From Desulfuromonas sp. (GTDB lineage Bacteria; Desulfobacterota; Desulfuromonadia; Desulfuromonadales; BM501): DNA of 64,000 nt. Position numbers and translations under genes: made by a program. Numbering within the stretch: the first letter of the stretch is position 1; every line of letters starts with the position of its first letter. Below, piece after piece: positions 43,256 through 52,764 of the stretch. The notes beneath the pieces were generated by a model. That model worked only from the letters and a program-made list of their open reading frames with translations. It did not search any database and was not told the DNA's origin. The DNA lies in NCBI RefSeq assembly GCF_002868845.1, contig NZ_PKUB01000028.1, forward strand, positions 18,008 to 82,007, read 5' to 3'.

Positions 43256-44830
43256 TTAGTGGTGATGCGGCGCGGCAGGCGCATGGTTGACCGGCGCGTG
43301 CTTAACGGGCGACACGACCGCGACCTGCCTGCCTTTGACCTGGGTGAGAAGACTCTCCATAGCCGGATTCATCTTCTCGAAAAAGGTGTTGGGGTAAACC
43401 CCGATCCAGAAGACGAACACCAGCAGGGGAACCATCAGGACGATTTCCCGAGCGGAGAGGTCTTTAAGATTTTCGTTCTTGGGATTGGTCATCTCCCCGA
43501 ACATGACGCGCTGGAACATCCACAGCATGTAGACCGCGGCGAAGATGACGCCGGTGGTGGCGACCACCGCGTACCAGCGAAGTTCGCTCTCGAAAGCCCC
43601 CATCAGCGCGAGAAACTCACCGACGAAACCGTTGGTCCCGGGCAGGCCGATGGAGGAGAAGGTGATGATCAAAAAGACCGTGGCGAAAATCGGCATCTTC
43701 TTGGCCAGACCGCCGAACTCGGAGATCTCGCGGGTATGGCGCCGCTCGTAGATGAAGCCGACGATAAGGAAGAGTGCGCCTGTGGAAATACCGTGGTTGA
43801 TCATCTGGATCATGCCGCCGGCCATCCCCTGCATGTTCATGGCGAAAATGCCGAGCATGACGAACCCGAGATGGGAGACCGAAGAGTAGGCGACGAGTTT
43901 TTTGACGTCGCTCTGCATCATCGCCACCAGGGCGCCGTAGATGATGCCGATGGTCGCGAGGGTCGCCAGCAGAGGCATGAAGGTCTGCAGGGCCTCGGGA
44001 AAGAGCGGCATGGCGAACCGCACGTAGCCGTAGGTACCCATCTTCAGCAGGATGGCGGCCAGAATGACTGAACCTGCGGTGGGCGCCTCGGTATGGGCGT
44101 CGGGCAGCCAGGTGTGCAGAGGGAACATCGGCACCTTGATGGCGAAACTGAACGCGAACGCCAGGAAGAGCCAGTTCTGCAGGTGGGCAGGGATGTCTAC
44201 CTGCCAGAAATGCGCGATGCTGAAGCCCTGGTCGAAGGGCATGCCGGACTGCAGTGCGTAGTAGTAGACGAAGATGATGGCCACCAGCATGAGCAGGGAG
44301 CCGACCGCGGTGTAGATGAAGAACTTGACCGCGGCGTAGATGCGGTTCTTGCCGCCCCAAATGCCGATCAGGAAGTACATCGGGATCAGCATCAATTCCC
44401 AGAAGATGTAGAACAGGAAGAGGTCGAGGGAAATGAAGGCACCGAGCATGGCCGTCTCGAGGAGCAGCAGCAAGGCCATGAAGCCCTTGACGTTCTTCTC
44501 AACGGACAGCCAGGTGGACAGAACCGCGATGGGCATGATGAAGGTGGTGAGCATGACCAGCCACAGGCTGATGCCGTCGATCCCCACGCTGTAGTTCATC
44601 TGGAAGAAGTCGCCTATGGTGATCCAGGGGACGAATTCTTTGTAGTGCATGGCCCCCGAGGTCGTGAAGACGTCGTCAAAAGCCAGGGGCAGACTGATCA
44701 CAAAGGTGATCAGGGTCACCACGAGGGTGAAGCCCTTGAGCAGCCCCTGGTTGTCCCGGGGGAGGAAGAGGACAACCAGCAGCCCCAGAATCGGGAAGAA
44801 GGTCATCAGGCTGAGAAGGTGTTCGGTCAT
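43256..44830 (-). CDS. nuoM: NADH-quinone oxidoreductase subunit M
   Basis: 524 residues with about 14 membrane helices, the second antiporter-like subunit. Signatures: SVGIDGISLWLVMLTTF, FWELMLIPMYFLIG with the TM5 Glu, FAIKVPMFPLHTWLPDAHTE and LVAYSSVSHLGFV. It ends in a His-rich tail (HAPVNHAPAAPHHH). It translocates protons as part of the membrane arm. Confidence 0.97.
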   Translation of the reverse strand: MTEHLLSLMTFFPILGLLVVLFLPRDNQGLLKGFTLVVTLITFVISLPLAFDDVFTTSGAMHYKEFVPWITIGDFFQMNYSVGIDGISLWLVMLTTFIMPIAVLSTWLSVEKNVKGFMALLLLLETAMLGAFISLDLFLFYIFWELMLIPMYFLIGIWGGKNRIYAAVKFFIYTAVGSLLMLVAIIFVYYYALQSGMPFDQGFSIAHFWQVDIPAHLQNWLFLAFAFSFAIKVPMFPLHTWLPDAHTEAPTAGSVILAAILLKMGTYGYVRFAMPLFPEALQTFMPLLATLATIGIIYGALVAMMQSDVKKLVAYSSVSHLGFVMLGIFAMNMQGMAGGMIQMINHGISTGALFLIVGFIYERRHTREISEFGGLAKKMPIFATVFLIITFSSIGLPGTNGFVGEFLALMGAFESELRWYAVVATTGVIFAAVYMLWMFQRVMFGEMTNPKNENLKDLSAREIVLMVPLLVFVFWIGVYPNTFFEKMNPAMESLLTQVKGRQVAVVSPVKHAPVNHAPAAPHHH

Positions 44831-44871
44831 GGGAAATCGCTCCTTATATCGCTTTCAGTCTGCCAGGACTC

Positions 44872-46839
44872 TTACCCGAGGACGTAGAATCCGACGATCA
44901 GCACCACACCGACCACCATGGCCAGGGCGTAGTTGTGGACGAAGCCGGTCTGGGTGGCGCGCATCCCGGCCGAGGCGGCCTGCACGATCCTGCCGACGCC
45001 GTTGACCACGCCGTCCACCACGCAAACGTCAAACCCTTTCCAGAGGAAGGTGCCAAAGCGCTTGCAGGGATTGACGAAGAGGGCATCGTAGATTTCGTCG
45101 ATATACCACTTGTTGAAGATGGCCCGGTGGAGTGTCGCGAAGTTGGTAGCCAGCTTGCCCGGAATCTCGGGGTTCTTGATATACATGACCCAGGCGATGA
45201 AGATACCGACGATGCCGATGCCGACAGAGATCCCCATCAGGCCGTACTCGGTGGCGTGGCTGCCGTGGGCCTCGATATGGTTAAGCTCGAGGGCGTGCCC
45301 GAAGACCGGCTCCAGGAAGTGGTGGAGGTGGTTGGCGCCGCCGAGGATCGCCGGAACGCCGATGTAGCCGCCGACCACCGCAAGCACGCCGAGGACCATG
45401 AGGGGGATGGTGATGGTCAGGGGCGACTCGGGGATGTGATCCTTGGCACGGGGATCGGTTCGCTGCTCGCCGAAGAAGGTCATGAAGACAAGGCGGAACA
45501 TGTAGAAGGCGGTCATGCCGGCAGCCACCGCGCCGACCAGCCAGAGCAGCCAGTGGCCGCGGTTGGAGCCGAAGGCCCACCAGAGGATCTCGTCCTTGGA
45601 GAAGAAGGCGGAGAACCCGGGGATGCCGGCAATGGCGATGGTCGAGACAAGGAAGGTCAAGAAGGTGATAGGCATCTTCTTGCGCAGACCACCCATGTTA
45701 CGCATGTCCTGAGGATCATCATGCAGGTGTGCATGGTGGTAGCCGTGATGCATTCCGTGGATCACCGAACCGGACCCGAGGAAGAGGCAGGCCTTGAAGA
45801 AGGCGTGGGTCATGAGGTGGAAGATGCCGGCGGTAAAGGCGCCGACGCCCATGGCCAGGAACATGTAGCCGAGCTGGGAAACGGTCGAGTAGGCCAGAAC
45901 GCGTTTGATGTCGTTCTGGGCCAGGCCGATACTGGCGGCGAAGATCGCGGTGGCGGCGCCGACGATGGCGATGGTCATCATGGTGTCGGGAGCCATGGCG
46001 AAAAGGCCGTTCATGCGGCCGATCATGTAGACGCCGGCGGTGACCATCGTGGCGGCATGGATCAGGGCGGAGACGGGAGTCGGACCCTCCATGGCGTCGG
46101 GCAGCCATGTGAAGAGGGGAATCTGGGCCGACTTGCCGGTGGCGCCGAGGAAGAAGAGAAGCGTAACCAGCGTCACCACGGTGCCGCCGGTACCAAGCAG
46201 GTGACCATGCTGTGCAATTTCGGTGAAGTTCAGGGTCCAGACACCGTGCTCGCTGCCGAGAGTCCAGTACAGGATAAACAAGCCGCAGAGGAACCCGAAG
46301 TCACCGATGCGGTTGACCACGAAGGCCTTCTTGGCCGCATCCCCCGCGCTCTGCTTATGAAAGTAGTAGCCGATGAGGAGATAGGAACAGAGGCCGACAC
46401 CCTCCCAGCCGATGAACATGACCAAGGCGTTGTTGCCCAGGACCAGCATCAGCATGGAGAAGCAGAAAAGGTTCAGGTAGGCGAAGAAGCGGTAGAATCC
46501 TTCTTCCCCGTGCATGTACCCGATGGAGTAGAGGTGGATCAGAGAACCGACCCCCGTAACCACCATGATCATCAAGGCCGAGAGGGGATCGAGCAGGAAT
46601 CCCCAGTCGATCTGCAGGTTCCCCACGGTCATCCAGGATGCGACCACATGCTCGTGGGTCTTGACCGAATCACCGAGCAGCTGGAAGAAATACTTGCTGG
46701 AAACCACGAAGGAACTGGCAATGGCCAGGGTGCCGATGGTCCCGATCAATTTTTCGTTCTTGATCTTCTTGCCGAAAAGTCCGTTGATCAGGAACCCCAG
46801 CAGGGGAAAGAACGGGATGAGCCACAATTTGTCGTACAT
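44872..46839 (-). CDS. nuoL: NADH-quinone oxidoreductase subunit L
   Basis: 655 residues from the ATG at 46839 (GGAGATATTG upstream), distal antiporter-like subunit. It has LDPLSALMIMVVTGVGSLIH, FIGWEGVGLCSYLLIGYYF, TWLPDAMEGPTPVSALIHAATMV and VLAYSTVSQLGYM. The C-terminal lateral helix and last membrane helix are present, so the subunit is full length. A His-rich loop (GMHHGYHHAHLHDD) is an odd but not unique feature. Confidence 0.97.
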   Translation of the reverse strand: MYDKLWLIPFFPLLGFLINGLFGKKIKNEKLIGTIGTLAIASSFVVSSKYFFQLLGDSVKTHEHVVASWMTVGNLQIDWGFLLDPLSALMIMVVTGVGSLIHLYSIGYMHGEEGFYRFFAYLNLFCFSMLMLVLGNNALVMFIGWEGVGLCSYLLIGYYFHKQSAGDAAKKAFVVNRIGDFGFLCGLFILYWTLGSEHGVWTLNFTEIAQHGHLLGTGGTVVTLVTLLFFLGATGKSAQIPLFTWLPDAMEGPTPVSALIHAATMVTAGVYMIGRMNGLFAMAPDTMMTIAIVGAATAIFAASIGLAQNDIKRVLAYSTVSQLGYMFLAMGVGAFTAGIFHLMTHAFFKACLFLGSGSVIHGMHHGYHHAHLHDDPQDMRNMGGLRKKMPITFLTFLVSTIAIAGIPGFSAFFSKDEILWWAFGSNRGHWLLWLVGAVAAGMTAFYMFRLVFMTFFGEQRTDPRAKDHIPESPLTITIPLMVLGVLAVVGGYIGVPAILGGANHLHHFLEPVFGHALELNHIEAHGSHATEYGLMGISVGIGIVGIFIAWVMYIKNPEIPGKLATNFATLHRAIFNKWYIDEIYDALFVNPCKRFGTFLWKGFDVCVVDGVVNGVGRIVQAASAGMRATQTGFVHNYALAMVVGVVLIVGFYVLG

Positions 46840-46886
46840 CAATATCTCCTCTTACCAGATTGAGCCTCAAGCGACCCTGAAAGCAG

Positions 46887-47189
46887 TTACCATTTCAAGA
46901 TGTTGAAGTCCTCGACGTCGATCGACTCGGTGTTGCGGAAAAAGGCGATCATCAGAGCCAATCCCACCGCCGCCTCTGCGGCGGCCACGGTCATGACGAA
47001 GAAAACGAAGACTTGGCCGTCCATGTTGCCCAGGAAATGGGACAAGGCGATGAACGAAAGGTTGACGCCGTTGAGCATCAGTTCGACGCACATGAAGATG
47101 ACAATGGCGTTCCTCCGGGTGAGAACCCCGAAGGTTCCCAGGGAAAACAGGATCGCGCTGAGAACGAGGTAATGGTGTACGGTAATCAT
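46887..47189 (-). CDS. nuoK: NADH-quinone oxidoreductase subunit K
   Basis: 100 residues, three membrane helices. It starts [21 protein letters not shown]; the conserved membrane glutamates are in [12 protein letters not shown] and [16 protein letters not shown]. It carries part of the central proton pathway. Spaced 26 bases from nuoJ. Confidence 0.96.
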   Translation of the reverse strand: MITVHHYLVLSAILFSLGTFGVLTRRNAIVIFMCVELMLNGVNLSFIALSHFLGNMDGQVFVFFVMTVAAAEAAVGLALMIAFFRNTESIDVEDFNILKW

Positions 47190-47215
47190 GATCTATCTCC
47201 TGTCCTTGTCTGCGA

Positions 47216-47719
47216 CTAAACGTTTTTCTTGGCCAGCACCACGGCGCCGATCATGGCCACCAGGAGCAGGATAGAGGCAATCTCGAAGGGGAGCAGAAAC
47301 TCGGTGAACAGGGCGCGACCGATCAGTTCGGTGTGTCCCACGCTCTCCACCACCTCCGCGGTGATGTCCCCCTTAACGCCCGTGGTCTCGCTGTGATTGA
47401 GCATAAAACCGGCGATGAACAGCATCAACGCCCCGAGCACGGCTCCGCCGGCCAGGGAGTGAGTGGTCCTGACCTGGGTGGCGGTCCCGAGGTTGAGCAG
47501 CATGATGACGAAGATGATCAGAACGATGATCGCCCCCGCATAGACCATGATCTGGATGGCAGCCATGAACGGAGCGTGAAGCATCACATAAAAGACAGCC
47601 AGGCAGACAAAGGTCATGACCAGGGACAGGGCGCTGTTGACCGGGCTCTTGCACTTGACCACCAGGAATCCGGAGATAACGGCGACCAGGGCGACCAGAT
47701 AAAAAAACAGAGTTTCCAT
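47216..47719 (-). CDS. nuoJ: NADH-quinone oxidoreductase subunit J
   Basis: 167 residues, five membrane helices. Signature MHAPFMAAIQIMVYAGAIIVLIIFVIMLLN in the TM3 region with its pi-bulge, and VKCKSPVNSALSLV. Full length. Confidence 0.95.
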   Translation of the reverse strand: METLFFYLVALVAVISGFLVVKCKSPVNSALSLVMTFVCLAVFYVMLHAPFMAAIQIMVYAGAIIVLIIFVIMLLNLGTATQVRTTHSLAGGAVLGALMLFIAGFMLNHSETTGVKGDITAEVVESVGHTELIGRALFTEFLLPFEIASILLLVAMIGAVVLAKKNV

Positions 47720-47741
47720 GAGTTCTACGCTCCTATGTCAA

Positions 47742-48137
47742 TTACCTGAGAAGTCGCTCTTTGGTGAAGGTGAAGTCTTCGCGCTTGAAGTTGGCCAACT
47801 CGTAATCCCCGGTCATCTCCAGGGCCTCGACGGGGCAGGCCTCCACGCAATAGCCGCAGAAGATGCAGCGCAGAAGATCGATCTGGTAGACCTCGGGGTA
47901 TTTCTCGCCCTTGTGGTTCTCGGCCGCCTCCACCGTGATGCATTTGGCGGGGCAGACGGTGGGGCAGAGGTAGCAGGCCACGCACTTCTCACGGTCCTGG
48001 GTCGGTACCAGGCGGTGAAGACCGCGGAAACGCTCGGAGACCTGCAGTTTCTCGTCAGGATACTGGACCGTGGTCGAATGCCCCGGGAGCAGGTGCTTGA
48101 AGGTAATGCTCAGACCTTTGGCGAACTCTTTGAACAT
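47742..48137 (-). CDS. nuoI: NADH-quinone oxidoreductase subunit I
   Basis: 131 residues with two [4Fe-4S] motifs: CVACYLCPTVCPAKCI and CIFCGYCVEACPVEAL. These hold clusters N6a and N6b, which carry electrons toward the quinone site. Slightly shorter than E. coli NuoI; both clusters are complete. Confidence 0.96.
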   Translation of the reverse strand: MFKEFAKGLSITFKHLLPGHSTTVQYPDEKLQVSERFRGLHRLVPTQDREKCVACYLCPTVCPAKCITVEAAENHKGEKYPEVYQIDLLRCIFCGYCVEACPVEALEMTGDYELANFKREDFTFTKERLLR

Positions 48138-48164
48138 GGGCCTATCCTCTATGCGTGAGTTGGG

Positions 48165-49211
48165 TTACTGCTGGAGGAGCACAACGACAAGTCCGGTGAC
48201 CACGATGTTGGCCAGGGACAGGGGCAGAAAGACTTTCCAGCCCATAAACATCAGCTGGTCGTAGCGCACGCGGGGAAAAGTGGCGCGCAGCCAGATGAAG
48301 AAGAACATGAAGGTGAAGATCTTCAGCAGGAGGTTGATGGCACCAGGGAAAGGCCCGGACCAGCCGCCGAGAAACAGGGTGGCGATAAGGGCGGCGATGA
48401 CGACCATGTTGGCGTACTCGGCCATGAAGAACAGGGCGTACTTCATGGAGGAGTACTCGGTGCAGAAGCCAGAGACCAGCTCGGTCTCGGCCTCGGGCAG
48501 GTCGAAGGGGGTCCGGTTGATCTCGGCCAGACCGCAGATCACGAAGAGGCCGAAGGCCAGAGGCTGGGTGAAGACATACCAGTTGGGCAGCAAAGCGATG
48601 CTTCCCCAGAGGGGGCCCTGCTGAGCCTCGACGATCCCCCGCAGGCTGAGGGTTTCGGAGAGCATGAAAACGGCGATGATGGACAGGCCGGCGGCCAGCT
48701 CGTAGGAGACCATCTGGGCCGCGGAGCGGACCCCGCCGAGCAGGGAGTATTTGTTGTTCGAGGCCCAGCCCGCCAGGACGATGCCGTAGACCCCGAGGCC
48801 GGCCATGGCGAGGACGTAGAGAATTCCGATGTTGAGATCGGTAATCTGCTGGCTAACGGTGTACCCTGCAATCTCCAGGTCGGGGCCGAAGGGGACGACC
48901 GCGATGGTGATGAAAGCCGGTACGAGGATCATCATGGGGGCCAGAATGAAAGCCAGCTTGCTCGACTCGGCCGGGATGATGTCCTCCTTGAAGAACAGCT
49001 TGAGGCCGTCGGCGATGGGCTGAAGCAAACCGTGCCAGCCGGTGCGCATGGGCCCGAGACGGGTCTGCATGTGACCGATGACCTTGCGCTCGACCCAGGT
49101 GGCGTAGGCGACGATCAGGATCACCACCACGAATACCGCAAGGATCTTCACCAGCATGGCGGCCAGAAACAGTGGGACGTTGTTCGAGAGGCTCAATACT
49201 TCAGGCGTCAT
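48165..49211 (-). CDS. nuoH: NADH-quinone oxidoreductase subunit H
   Basis: 348 residues, eight membrane helices, lines the quinone chamber. It contains WVERKVIGHMQTRLGPMR, GLLQPIADGLKLFFKED, the acidic loop FDLPEAETELVSGFCTEYSS and RATFPRVRYDQLM. Full length. It follows the inserted TPR gene rather than nuoG directly. Confidence 0.97.
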   Translation of the reverse strand: MTPEVLSLSNNVPLFLAAMLVKILAVFVVVILIVAYATWVERKVIGHMQTRLGPMRTGWHGLLQPIADGLKLFFKEDIIPAESSKLAFILAPMMILVPAFITIAVVPFGPDLEIAGYTVSQQITDLNIGILYVLAMAGLGVYGIVLAGWASNNKYSLLGGVRSAAQMVSYELAAGLSIIAVFMLSETLSLRGIVEAQQGPLWGSIALLPNWYVFTQPLAFGLFVICGLAEINRTPFDLPEAETELVSGFCTEYSSMKYALFFMAEYANMVVIAALIATLFLGGWSGPFPGAINLLLKIFTFMFFFIWLRATFPRVRYDQLMFMGWKVFLPLSLANIVVTGLVVVLLQQ

Positions 49212-49267
49212 GACAATCCTCTTCCTTGTTCAAATGGGTATGTTGCTCGCTGTATCGGTTAAAACGA

Positions 49268-50230
49268 TTAAAAGCCGGGTTTATGGGGCGTATTCATCTC
49301 CCCCAGGTGCTTCGCGAGGTACTTGGCCTCGGGGTTCTCCGGGTTGATCGCCAGGGCCTTGTCCACCGCCTCCCTGGCGGCGTCAAGAAAATCGAGCTGC
49401 ATGTGGCACTCGGCCATCCTCACATGGGCGTCGGCGTCCTTCGGGTTGAGCTTGAGCACCTCGGTGTAGGCGCTGATCGCCTCGCTGAACTCCCCCACCT
49501 TGCGGCAGCTCTCGCCGAGCATATAGTGCCCTGGGGCGAACTTGGCGCTGGTCTCCACGGTCCGGGAGAATTCCTCCGCTGCCGCCTTCAGGTCCCCGGC
49601 CTTGAACAGGGCCATGCCGAGTTCGAAGCGCGCCGAGGTGTAGGTGGGGCTGATCTTCACCACCTGCCGGAACTGCTCGATGGCCTCGTCGGTCAGGCCC
49701 CTCTGGGACAGGACCATCCCCAGGATGTAGAGGGCCCTCGTGTACTTGGGGTTGATCCCTATGGCCGCCTCGAGAGCTTCCTGGGACCGTTCAAGGTCCG
49801 AGTTGCGCAGGTGCGAGAGGCCGAGCCGGTAGAGGGTTTCGGCGCTGCCCGGGCTGATCTCCACCGCCTTGCGGAAGCTGTCGATACTGCCGACCAGGTC
49901 GCCGAGGCCGTACTGTGCCATGCCCAGCTTGAAATAGACCCGGAAGGGCTCGGGCTCTCCCGCCAGCGCCTGCCGAAGGGCGTCGATGGCCAACTGCAGG
50001 TCGCCCCTGTCGTACAGGGCCAGCCCCTTGTAGTAGAACCCCTTGCTGAATCGGGGCTGCTTGGCGATGGCCTCGTCCCAAATCCTGACGGCCTCGTCGA
50101 TGAGTCCCCGATGGTAATGGTCGAGGGCTCTCTGGTGCAGGAACTCGGCGTTATCCGCCAGATTATTGCCGCACTGGTCGCAGAATTTGGCCCGCGCCGA
50201 AACGACCGCTTTGCATTTGGGACAGTCCAT
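49268..50230 (-). CDS. Zinc-ribbon TPR protein inserted in the nuo operon
   Basis: 320 residues. Residues 1-25 form a zinc ribbon (CPKCKAVV and CDQCGNNL); the rest is about eight tetratricopeptide repeats of 34 residues, e.g. GFYYKGLALYDRGDLQLAID, ALYILGMVLSQRGLTDEAIE. There is no signal peptide or membrane helix, so it is cytoplasmic. It sits between nuoG and nuoH on the same strand with gaps of 21 and 56 bases, so it is expressed with complex I. A role as an assembly factor or adaptor for NuoG is a reasonable guess and no more. Confidence 0.85.
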   Translation of the reverse strand: MDCPKCKAVVSARAKFCDQCGNNLADNAEFLHQRALDHYHRGLIDEAVRIWDEAIAKQPRFSKGFYYKGLALYDRGDLQLAIDALRQALAGEPEPFRVYFKLGMAQYGLGDLVGSIDSFRKAVEISPGSAETLYRLGLSHLRNSDLERSQEALEAAIGINPKYTRALYILGMVLSQRGLTDEAIEQFRQVVKISPTYTSARFELGMALFKAGDLKAAAEEFSRTVETSAKFAPGHYMLGESCRKVGEFSEAISAYTEVLKLNPKDADAHVRMAECHMQLDFLDAAREAVDKALAINPENPEAKYLAKHLGEMNTPHKPGF

Positions 50231-50251
50231 GACCTCTCCTGGATGGAATCC

Positions 50252-52735
50252 CTACTTGCTCAGTTCGACGGCGATCGCCGCTTCGCCCTTGTAGATCCTG
50301 TTGATCTGGCCGTCATCAAAGTGGTTGGGCGCGAACACGACCCCCTCGGGCATCCGGAGATCGACCTTGGCCTGAAGCCGAAGCTCGATCCCGCCGGACT
50401 TGAGGGTCACCATGTCGCCGTCCTTTATGGCGAGAGCCTTCGCGTCGGCCCGGCCCAGTTCAACGTAGGGCTCGGGGACAACGGCGAGAGGCCCCTTGGC
50501 GCGGGTGGAAACGGTGCCGCTGTGATACAGGGCGCTGCCGGTGACGAGCTGGAACTTGGCGTCGAGGGGCTCGAACCCGGCAACGGGAACCACCTTCTTG
50601 AACTCAGGCTCGAGGGTCTCACCGCCCCAGACGGCACCCTGAGGTCCGATCGCCTCGTAATCGATCCCCTCGTAGCCGGGCACGGTGGCGGATATCTCGG
50701 CGAAGATGGCGGCGCTCCCGGTGTAGCTGACCCGCGCGCCGAGCTTGGCGGCGAGCAGGTAGAAGATCTCGAGGTCCGTCTTTGCCTCGCCGGGGCTCGG
50801 AACGCCCGGTCGAACCCGCTGCACGCGCCGTTCGGCATTGGTGAACGATCCGTCCTTCTCGGCGAAGGAGGCGGCGGGCAGGACAACGTCGGCCTTCTGC
50901 GCGGTGGCGGAGAGGAACAGGTCCTGAACCACCACGAAGGGGGCGCGCTCCAGCGCGGCCTCGACCTTGGCCCGGTCCGGATAGGAGACGACCATGTCCT
51001 CGCCGACGACCCAGAGGGCGGAAAGGTCGCCCTTGCCGGCGGCTTCGAGCATGGCCTGCGAGCCGAGGCCGCTTCCCTCGGGCAGGATGCCGAGGTCGAT
51101 GGCCCCCTGGCTGTTGGCCTTCTCGCCGCAGAGGTAGAGTCCGCTCCCCTCGCGGCCGACGTTGCCGGTCAGGATGGCCAGGTTGGCGGCGGCGACTGCG
51201 AGCTCCTTGCTCTGGGCGGTGTAGGGCAGGCCGTAGGCCAGAAGGATGGCGCTCTTCTTGGAGCCTGCAAGCCGGCGGGCAGCGGCCTTGATGGCCTCGG
51301 CGTCCGCCCCGGTCTGCTCGGCGACCTTCTCCGGCGCGTAGTCGGCGAGGGAAGCCTGAAGAGCATCAAGCCCCTCGACCCCGTCGGTCACTGCCAGCCC
51401 TTCGTCGAGGAGGGTCCGAGCCATGGCGTTGAGCAGGTTGACCTCGCATCCCGGCTTGGCGAGAAGGGTCTCGGCCCCATGCATCTTGCTGAGCTTGCCC
51501 TTCTTGTCGGCCACCACGAGCAACTTGGCGCCGTGACGCTGGAGGGCCTGGTTGACGACCATGCCCAAGACCGGGTGGGTCTCGTAAAAATCGGACCGGA
51601 TGGCGAGGATGGTGTCGCACTCCTCGACCTGGGGGAAGGTGGCGGTGGAGGCGGTCAGGCCGAGAGTCGCCTTGAGCCCCTCTGTGACCCCCCTGTAGCA
51701 CTCGCCCCCCGAGTGGTCGAGGTTGGAGGTGTCGAGGGTCCCGGCCAGTTTCTTGAGCACGAAGAGTTCCTCGTTGGTCAGCCGCGCACCGGAGAGGATG
51801 CCGACGCCCTTGTCGCCCTTGGCCTTTTCCAGCCCCTCGGCGACGGCGTCGAGGGCCTCGTCCCACTCGACCTCGACGAGGACGCCGTCCTTGCGCACCA
51901 GGGGCTTGGTCAGGCGCTCCTCGCTGTTGACGTAGGAGTAACCGAAGCGACCGCGGACGCAGAGGTTGCCGTCGTTGACGCCGGTCTTGTCGTTAAAGCG
52001 GATCGTCTCGACCTTCTCCTTCAGCACCCCGAGGGTCACGGTGCAACCGTTGCCGCAGTAGCCGCAGACCGAGTCCACCTCCTTGAGCTGCCAGGGGCGG
52101 GCCTTGAACTTGAAGGGACGAGGCAGAATCGCGCCGACCGGGCACATGGAGACGCACTGGCCGCAGAACTCGCAGGAGAGGCCGCGGTCGAAGGCGGTGG
52201 CGATCTTCGTCTCGAAGCCGCGATTGATAAAGGAGTAGGAACCGTAGCCGACGACCTCGTCGCAGACCCTGACGCATTTGCCGCAGAGAACGCAGCGGTT
52301 CATGTTGCGCTCGATGAGGGGGTTGATCTCGTCGACGGGGAGGTCGAACTTCTCGCCCTCGAAACGGTTCTTGGTCACCTCGTACTCGAAGGCCAGGTCC
52401 TGAAGGTCGCACTCGCCGCCCTTGTCGCAGACCGGGCAGTCGAGAACGTGGTTGACCAGGAGGAACTCCATCACGGTCTTGCGGACCTTGCGGATTTCGT
52501 CGTTGATCGTGGTCACCACCATCCCCTCGGTCACCGGGGTGGTACAGGACGGGATCAGCCGGCCCTTCATCTGCTCCACTTCAACCAGACAGACCCGGCA
52601 GGCGCCGTAGGGAAGCAGCTTCTTGGCGTAGCACAGGACGGGGATATCGACCCCGGCCTCCTTGGCCGCCTCGTAAATGGTGGCCGTCTTCTTGACCTGT
52701 ACCTGCTTGCCGTCAATCGTCAGTGTGACCATCAT
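50252..52735 (-). CDS. nuoG: NADH-quinone oxidoreductase subunit G
   Basis: 827 residues. The N-terminus holds a [2Fe-2S] ferredoxin domain (CRVCLVEV region), a His-Cys3 [4Fe-4S] motif (HVLDCPVCDKGGECDLQ), two [4Fe-4S] clusters (CVLCGKCVRVCDE and CEFCGQCVSMCPVGAI), then CGYCGNGC of the molybdopterin-oxidoreductase domain that may hold cluster N7. The rest is a degenerate molybdopterin enzyme fold with the DHSGGE block. It transfers electrons from NuoF to NuoI. Confidence 0.95.
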   Translation of the reverse strand: MMVTLTIDGKQVQVKKTATIYEAAKEAGVDIPVLCYAKKLLPYGACRVCLVEVEQMKGRLIPSCTTPVTEGMVVTTINDEIRKVRKTVMEFLLVNHVLDCPVCDKGGECDLQDLAFEYEVTKNRFEGEKFDLPVDEINPLIERNMNRCVLCGKCVRVCDEVVGYGSYSFINRGFETKIATAFDRGLSCEFCGQCVSMCPVGAILPRPFKFKARPWQLKEVDSVCGYCGNGCTVTLGVLKEKVETIRFNDKTGVNDGNLCVRGRFGYSYVNSEERLTKPLVRKDGVLVEVEWDEALDAVAEGLEKAKGDKGVGILSGARLTNEELFVLKKLAGTLDTSNLDHSGGECYRGVTEGLKATLGLTASTATFPQVEECDTILAIRSDFYETHPVLGMVVNQALQRHGAKLLVVADKKGKLSKMHGAETLLAKPGCEVNLLNAMARTLLDEGLAVTDGVEGLDALQASLADYAPEKVAEQTGADAEAIKAAARRLAGSKKSAILLAYGLPYTAQSKELAVAAANLAILTGNVGREGSGLYLCGEKANSQGAIDLGILPEGSGLGSQAMLEAAGKGDLSALWVVGEDMVVSYPDRAKVEAALERAPFVVVQDLFLSATAQKADVVLPAASFAEKDGSFTNAERRVQRVRPGVPSPGEAKTDLEIFYLLAAKLGARVSYTGSAAIFAEISATVPGYEGIDYEAIGPQGAVWGGETLEPEFKKVVPVAGFEPLDAKFQLVTGSALYHSGTVSTRAKGPLAVVPEPYVELGRADAKALAIKDGDMVTLKSGGIELRLQAKVDLRMPEGVVFAPNHFDDGQINRIYKGEAAIAVELSK

Positions 52736-52764
52736 GACCTCTTATCGGAAACTGGAGACTCAGC

